A DNA stretch of 64,000 bases from contig NMRA01000620.1 in the NCBI GenBank assembly GCA_002633005.1, positions 77,520 to 141,519 on the forward strand. The letters are read 5' to 3'. Below the pieces are notes generated by a model that did not search any database, had not been told where the DNA came from, and worked only from the letters and a program-made list of their open reading frames with translations. How positions within the stretch are numbered: the stretch's first letter is position 1; the number at the start of each line of letters is the position of its first letter. The translations under genes and the position numbers were made by a program. The stretch comes from Phoronis australis. Taxonomy: Eukaryota > Phoronida > Phoronidae. This document shows positions 58,601 to 64,000 of the stretch, in pieces.

Positions 58601-59000
58601 GATGATTATGGTGACAATAATGATGATAATAATGATGGCAATGATGACAATGCTGATACATAGTCTCATTATGATAAAAATCATATGTGAATGAAGATAT
58701 CAGAAATGAGTAAGAAATACCGTGTATAACCTTTTCAATAGAAGGTAAACCAGCAAAAGTACATCAAAATCAGAAAATCCCAAATAATTCGAAAAAGAGA
58801 CTTTCTAGTGAAAAATAGAAAACATCGTCTGAAAACCAGTTCAAAACACTCTATAACAAAGTATTTTCACAAAATTCTCGAAAAATTACAAATTTTGCAT
58901 TTTTTAAATTGAATGCCAAAAAAGATAACAATGATGGAAAAAATGCATTTGAAAGAGTATACCTTAAAAATCCACGTGCTAAAATTTACGTCATTTGCTC
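55600..59000. other. No gene recognised
   Basis: Intergenic DNA. A small plus-strand frame at 57919 is very basic (MEDGLQARRQSRRLGRKQR) and unsupported. A degenerate GAT-rich trinucleotide tract lies at about 58596-58660. Confidence 0.35.
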
Positions 59001-59007
59001 TTCCTGT

Positions 59008-59370
59008 TCAAAATAAAACCCCTGCACGATTGAAAAATGATGAAAATGCGCCAGATTCGCAACTTTGAAAACAACTTCCGGTTGAGTAGCACTTGACGGC
59101 TAGTCTCGGGAAACGTGTGAACAATTTAGAAGCAAAGCCGTCTCGGAGTACACGGCGATATAACTCTCCTTTGTTCCAGACATTAGATAGAAAAAGTGTG
59201 ACCTCGTATTGGAAATCAGGCACATTTTTGTCTTTCAGTGATGTCGGGAAGACGAAGAAATTCAGATCATGCACTCCATATGGGTATTTATTCAATTTAT
59301 CAAACTTTCTCACGCCGGTGTTGCAGCCCACAGCACAGCAGTAGCCTAATACACTGTATTTCGTTGGCAT
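59008..59370 (-). pseudogene. Possible THAP-type zinc-finger fragment
   Basis: A 120-codon minus-strand frame starts MPTKYSVLGYCCAVGCNTGV and continues to HDLNFFVFPTS. C-C-AVGC-N followed about 25 residues on by FF.FP is the opening of a THAP domain, found in P-element-like transposases and host DNA-binding proteins. The expected later Trp and C-x2-H pair are not clear, and the rest is unrecognised. It is a fragment at best. Confidence 0.35.
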
Positions 59371-59399
59371 TACAGGGTTGGATAGAGTTAAGCAAGAAA

Positions 59400-60580
59400 A
59401 AAATATAAAGACTCAGACAACAACAAATAACATGTGAAACTCCAGTGGCCCCAAAGAGGCAGCAAATGTGTCTTACGAATGTTTACAGCATAGTGTTAAT
59501 CCGGGACACCATGTACCCTCTACCGGATATAACGTTTTAGTACGAAAATCTATGTACTTAAGCGCTGTGGCCAATATTTCCGCCACCTTTGACCAAAAAG
59601 TCAATGATTGACGGCACCTGTGTAGTATACGTCTGCTATAATAATCGCACATATTTCCAGATGCTTACGTCAAAAATTGTGACCTCTATGAGTATTTGAA
59701 TCTGAATTTGAAAACTAAACGGCCGCCACGTCCGCATTCCCTCATGGTATTTCACGCCAATGACATCAACTCACAATTGAACGAATCATTGTGGCGGGCT
59801 GAACTTTTAGCTTAGTTGGCATTGTAATCATCATTAGTGTAACCCAAAGGAAAGTCACAATCTCCTGGCACCATGACGCGTGGATAAAAAAGTGAAACAA
59901 TACGTCTTGACAGGGATACTTGTCTACTTTATTATGGAATGGCTAATCCTGGTAACAGTATGTTTGTGCCAATACTGGCTGCGAGTCATATTTCATAGAA
60001 CAGTTTTGTACAACTTATGTCATCCACATTTATACTAAAACACCTGTGCTATATGGAAAATACAGTTAAATGGAAAACAACATTAAATGAACATGCCAAT
60101 ACAGATGAAAATACATTACGGCAATAATACACCTTTTCTCCTGTGATAATGCTCCATCTTCTAGATGTGACAATGTGTAAAAGTTACATACACTGCAGTT
60201 ACGTAATATTACGCATGTGATTATTTTGTTTCCAAACATCTACATTGGAATCTCAACTGAAATCACTATATTTTACTTCATGACAGTGCTTATCAAGTTG
60301 TTGTAATACAAAATAGAATTGTCTACAGGTAGTTGGTTATTACCAAAGAGCTGATGCCGAGAAAAAGTCATGGTGCTTAAAGAGGCGTGGAACGCGAAAA
60401 ATATTTAAAAACATAATTTAAACAATTCCTGACTAAAGTTCTTTCTTGCAACGTCTATTACAGAGTAATTCATTTCCCCCTGTGAGGAAATTTCCAGAAA
60501 AAAATCGTAAAATTAACGATTTTTGAAACACGGTTGCTTCAGAGTTTCTAATCTACCTCCATGAGCTCACAGTCAATTTC
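59400..60580. other. No gene recognised
   Basis: AT-rich sequence without a supported exon or repeat. Confidence 0.35.
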
Positions 60581-60582
60581 TT

Positions 60583-60870
60583 GAAGTCGCTTGTAGTCAA
60601 AGATCAAACTTTCCATAAGAGGGAAATGTACTGCATCTGTCTTACCACACTAAATAAAGAGATGTGCTTTGCCTTGTGGGACAAAATCGACGATGTGGCG
60701 TGCAGCTGACACAACGTTTTTTTGAAATTTGAAGCTAAAAGTTAATGCTTTGTTATCGACAGAAATTAAAAACAGTTACGAATAAATCCTAAAAACACCT
60801 GGTAAGCAGGTTGAATTCTGTTTCAGTGGCAGATAATCACTTTCAATATTGCAATTTAGTCTGTTTGTCG
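60583..60870. repeat. Dispersed repeat family C, copy 2
   Basis: Same-orientation partner of 25868-26155, with shared TTTGCCTTGTGGGA, GACAGAAATTAAAAA and AGCAGGTTGAATTCTGTTTC blocks. Confidence 0.75.
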
Positions 60871-61312
60871 CGTTCTTGGCCTCTTACAAGTTAGTTGTTA
60901 TTGCTAACAGTCTACAAAATACAATGTCTGGCTAATGTGTATTTCATCTTTGATAAATCAGTATGCCTTGCCCGAATGGAACACAGCGTCATCCCAATCT
61001 TTGTTTGAGAGTCTAATCACTCTGATATTTTCAACAAAAGGTGTTCTCAGGAATTTTAAAGGTAGTCCTACACAAATCTTTGAGAATGACTTGCCGGCAC
61101 TACTAGTACTCCATCGCCATTGTACTGGAATAATAACAGGAATTCTGGGAATTCTCTAGGGTTCTTGACTGAGCAAATGAATCAGTGGTATCAATCTTTC
61201 GCACTTCTCCAAACCGACAGACGTAATATTTGGAAAACTCTCTCTTATCAGAAGGGCGTATGACTATTTAAGCGTGCGTAGGCGTTCTTTTCAACGCCGG
61301 GCCGCATGCTCA

Positions 61313-62325
61313 TTAATAAGTCTGACATCCAAGAAAAACCCAAACGAGTTCTGCAAACAAGATGAGCAATGCTAATCTCAATGAAGTGCCTAGATTTGGA
61401 ATTGCTTGTACACTTTCGCGTGTTCCAAACAGGTTCGTGGCTTTGCATAACACACCTTTAGATTTGTTGAAGTTGTCAGGCAAGGTCAAATTTACAATCC
61501 CTTCAACACGTAATTCAGAGGCAAGAGAAGTCGTGAACCCATACGCTTCACCGGTGGGTGAGACAATTGTGATATTCGGTGCAGGGTCTCCCTCAGAGGA
61601 GCAAGATACCACTAACTTGCCTCTAACAACAGTAAAATCGATTTTAGGAACAGACGGCTCTGTGCAAGTCAGGTTGATGTTTATAAACTTCTCAATTTTC
61701 GGACTCGAGAAAAACGGTGTACGACATAACGGTACATCGACTGTATAAGAGCCTTCAACTTCTAAAAAATCTTGCAAATCTCTCAAGAGACAGTTGCAAT
61801 GAATAGGATTTTGCGCAATTTTTAACTCTAACCTTTTAGTTAGTGCTTGATCAATGAGCATCTTGGGTAATGCTTGAATTTGGTTGTAAGAAATTTCCAA
61901 AGTGTTCATATTTGGAAGATTTGGTAGAATAATGTTTCCAATTTTTTTTATAAAATTGTTATTCAAGAGCAGCTTACGGAGTGTGACGAGCGGCTCAAAT
62001 AATTTTGCTTGAACTTGCTCAATATTGTTGAAACTCAGGTCAAGGTCGAATACACTCCTTAAAGTAGCAAACGCTCTATCGTCTATTGTGGTAATTGCAT
62101 TGTGACTTAACGACAGACAACCTAAATTTTGAAGGGAGCCGTTGAATGTGTATCTTGTTATTGTTTTCAGACGGTTATTATTGAGCTCCAATTTCGCCAA
62201 CATTATTAGGTCTTGGAAACAGTTTTCATCAATTTCCTCTATTTCGTTACTTGACAAGTCAGCATTCTTTAATAATCTTAAATTACTAAACACACCAAAG
62301 CGAATTTGATTATTGGCCCCAGTCA
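61313..62325 (-). CDS. LRR-Ig cell-surface protein, long 3' exon
   Basis: The minus-strand frame (open from 62419; stop at 61313) encodes about five leucine-rich repeats (LRLLKNADLSSNEIEEI, LAKLELNNNRLKTI, LGCLSLSHNAITTI, VFDLDLSFNNIEQV, LRKLLLNNNFIKKI, MNTLEISYNQIQAL), an LRR C-terminal cap (NPIHCNCLLRDLQDFL to VPLC), one Ig domain (LVVSCSSEGDPAPNI to GVLCKATNLFG) and a final hydrophobic helix SLRLALLILFAELVWVFLG. The order LRR-LRRCT-Ig-membrane is that of neuronal adhesion proteins such as LRIG, LINGO, AMIGO and LRRN. No LRR N-cap or signal peptide is present; the first ~35 codons of the open frame come from a tandem repeat, so the real 5' border is uncertain and an upstream exon is needed. 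The hydrophobic end with almost no tail could be a membrane span or a GPI signal. Confidence 0.82.
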
Positions 62326-62885
62326 TGCTAGCTTTTTGCTTCTCACAGTTAACCAAGTTAAAGACCATGTGTTTTGTCTTCAAGATTTTATTAGACATGA
62401 TGAATATATACTTTTCCAACTTTTGAAGATGTGCTCCACAAATTGTAGATTTTGAAGGCGATTTTGTTTTGAGTATGTACTAAAATTTTTCGAATTTCAT
62501 TATCGGCCTCAGTGATGTTAGTTTTTTGGCTCTCAAAGGTAATCAAGTTAAGGAACGTGTGTTTTTGCATTAAAGATTTTCATTAGACATGATGAATATG
62601 TACTTTACCAACTTTTGCAGATGTGCACCAAAAGTTGTAGATTTTGAAGGCGATTCTGTTTTTAGTGTGTACTAAAATTTGTGCGAATTTTATTATTGGC
62701 TTCAGTCATGCTAGCTTTTTGCTTTTCACTGTTAACTAAGCTAATGACCATGTGTTTTTGTCTTCAAGATTTTCATTAGACATGATGAATATGTAGTGTA
62801 CCAACTTACGCTGATGTGCTCCAAAAATTGTAGATTTTGAAGGCGATTTTGGTTTGAGTATGTAGTAAAGTTAGTGCGAATTTCA
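62300..62885. repeat. ~192-bp tandem repeat, three units, overlapping the LRR exon start
   Basis: GACATGATGAATAT recurs at 62394, 62586 and 62779, and GTAGATTTTGAAGGCGATT follows each. The first unit includes the start of the LRR-Ig open frame (through the TGANNQIR codons), and the other units carry variants of that piece, so part of the exon edge has been copied outward. The LINE begins right at the far end. Confidence 0.85.
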
Positions 62886-63256
62886 TTAATAGTATACCCA
62901 TTGGGATTAGTGATCATAATCTTGTATTCACAGCGTATAAGACTTGTCGCCCTAGGTTTCCGCCATGTATCATTACCAAGCGTTCATATCGCACCTTCGA
63001 TAACGAAGACTTTCTCAGAGATCTACAGGCGATTGATTGGGGCGCCGTTACCACCGCTGTTGACCCCGATGCCGCTCGGACGATTTTCAAGCAAAGTTTC
63101 ATTAGAGTAATTAATAATCATGCCCCCGTAATCCAATTGAAATTAAAGGGCAAATCACCCGAGTGGCATAATGATAATCTCATAGCTCTCTCTCGCAAGA
63201 GAGATTACCTGAAGCGAATAGCTCAGCGTACTCGAAATTCATCTGACTGGGGTATC

Positions 63257-63437
63257 CTTAAGAAAGCTAGAAATAAGGTAAACAATGCTCTTAAATGGGA
63301 TAAGGCCGAGTATTACGACCAAGTTATTAATGAAAACAAATCTAACGGGAAAACTCTCTAGAAAATCATTAAATCAATTTTACCTAACAAGTCCAAGTCT
63401 GTCGCAAGTGAATTTAGAATTGGAAACGATTTTGTTT
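63257..63437. repeat. Direct duplication across an N join, copy 1
   Basis: 181 bp repeated at 63439-63619 on the other side of the N at 63438 with a few differences. Copy 1 has TAG where copy 2 has TGG (Trp). Most likely an unmerged contig overlap. Confidence 0.88.
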
Positions 63438-63438
63438 N

Positions 63439-63619
63439 CTTAAGAAAGCTAGAAATAAGGTAAACAATGCTCTTAAACGGGATAAGGCCGAGTATTACGA
63501 CCAAGTTATTAATGGAAACAAATCTAACGGGAAAACTCTCTGGAAAATCATAAAATCAATTTTACCTAACAAGTCCAAGTCTGTCGCAAATGAATTTAGA
63601 ATTGGAAACAATTTTGTTT
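63439..63619. repeat. Direct duplication across an N join, copy 2
   Basis: Partner of 63257-63437. It keeps the LINE frame open through the tryptophan codon and on towards the RT domain. Confidence 0.88.
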
Positions 63620-64000
63620 CGGACAAAAGGAAAATAGCAAATGCATTTAATGACTTTTTTTACTGGCATCGGCCAAAAACTTGCTGAGAATTTCACTATG
63701 TCAACTATTGAGCTCCCACCCAAGACACAAGAGGAAATATCATTTAAGTTTCAAGACATTCAAGTTGACTACGTCCGAGAACAAATAAAAACTTTGAACT
63801 CTAGTAGTGCCAGTGGCATCGATAGCATTGATGCCAAACTATTAAAACTGGCGTCTCAACAAATAGCTGAGCCCCTTACCAACATCATTAATTTAAGTTT
63901 AAAAACGGCCACAATTCCTAGAGAATGGAAGATGGCAGTTGTTGCTCCTGTTTTTAAAGATGGTGAAAAGTCAAGTTGCGAAAATTATAGACCAATATCG

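Larger units (their letters stand above)
62886..64000 (+). mobile_element. LINE: endonuclease end and start of RT, runs off the window
   Basis: From 62886 the frame reads IPIGISDHNLVFTAYKTCRP, the SDH end of the apurinic-type endonuclease, then a linker KSPEWHNDNLIALSRKRDYL and KARNKVNNAL, and the first RT blocks with SSSASGIDSIDAKLLKLASQ, IPREWKMAVVAPVFKDGE and NYRPIS at the edge. This is the CR1/Jockey type of non-LTR element. It is 5'-truncated. Frame breaks: a TAG at 63359-63361 before the N join at 63438, and an extra T in a poly-T run near 63655. Confidence 0.9.

Noticed and set aside
62326-62419. First ~31 codons of the LRR-Ig open frame as a true N-terminus
   Set aside because: The sequence belongs to a ~192-bp tandem repeat and encodes no signal peptide or LRR N-cap.

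Overview
The window is animal (metazoan) nuclear DNA: short exons with GT/AG borders, long AT-rich introns, extracellular CUB and CCP/Sushi modules, and a dense load of non-LTR retrotransposons, a Penelope-like element and foldback DNA elements. An invertebrate deuterostome is a reasonable guess, but nothing here fixes the species. It is a draft assembly: three long N gaps (8606-8796, 35927-36041, 48930-49000) and several single-N joins. At least two of the single-N joins (4514, 63438) sit between near-identical direct copies, so they look like unmerged overlaps.

Four protein-coding loci can be read. (1) Minus strand, 11236 to 515: a modular type I membrane protein of signal peptide, two CUB domains, five CCP domains, a Ser/Thr-rich stalk, a transmembrane helix and a truncated cytoplasmic tail. 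I rebuilt it exon by exon; every internal boundary down to the membrane exon is phase 1. (2) Minus strand, 30700 to 19012 or beyond: seven phase-compatible exons of a homologue of human C8orf76, with the C-terminal end not placed. (3) Plus strand, 35186-41972, perhaps with a first exon at 30881: UBE2W, the E2 enzyme that ubiquitinates protein N-termini. Its last full splice donor lies in a 45-bp unit repeated three times, giving three identical donors. If the 30881 exon is right, loci 2 and 3 are head to head about 180 bp apart. (4) Minus strand, 62419-61313: an LRR-Ig surface protein exon whose 5' end runs into a ~192-bp tandem repeat.

The rest is mostly mobile DNA: LINE pieces at ~991-1110, 17000-18135, 26630-28182 and 62886-64000; a Penelope-like GIY-YIG fragment between ~150-bp inverted arms with a 13-bp target duplication (33356-33923) and a hammerhead-like core that overlaps its stop codon; a ~3.7-kb DNA transposon with long inverted ends (48641-52345) and a decayed transposase; MITE or foldback elements at 4391-4513, 28922-29948, 31419-32228 and 37615-38002; and several dispersed repeat families. 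Stretches such as 11600-13480, 52350-55130 and 55600-59000 show no gene I can support. Homology calls come from reading translations, not from searches.
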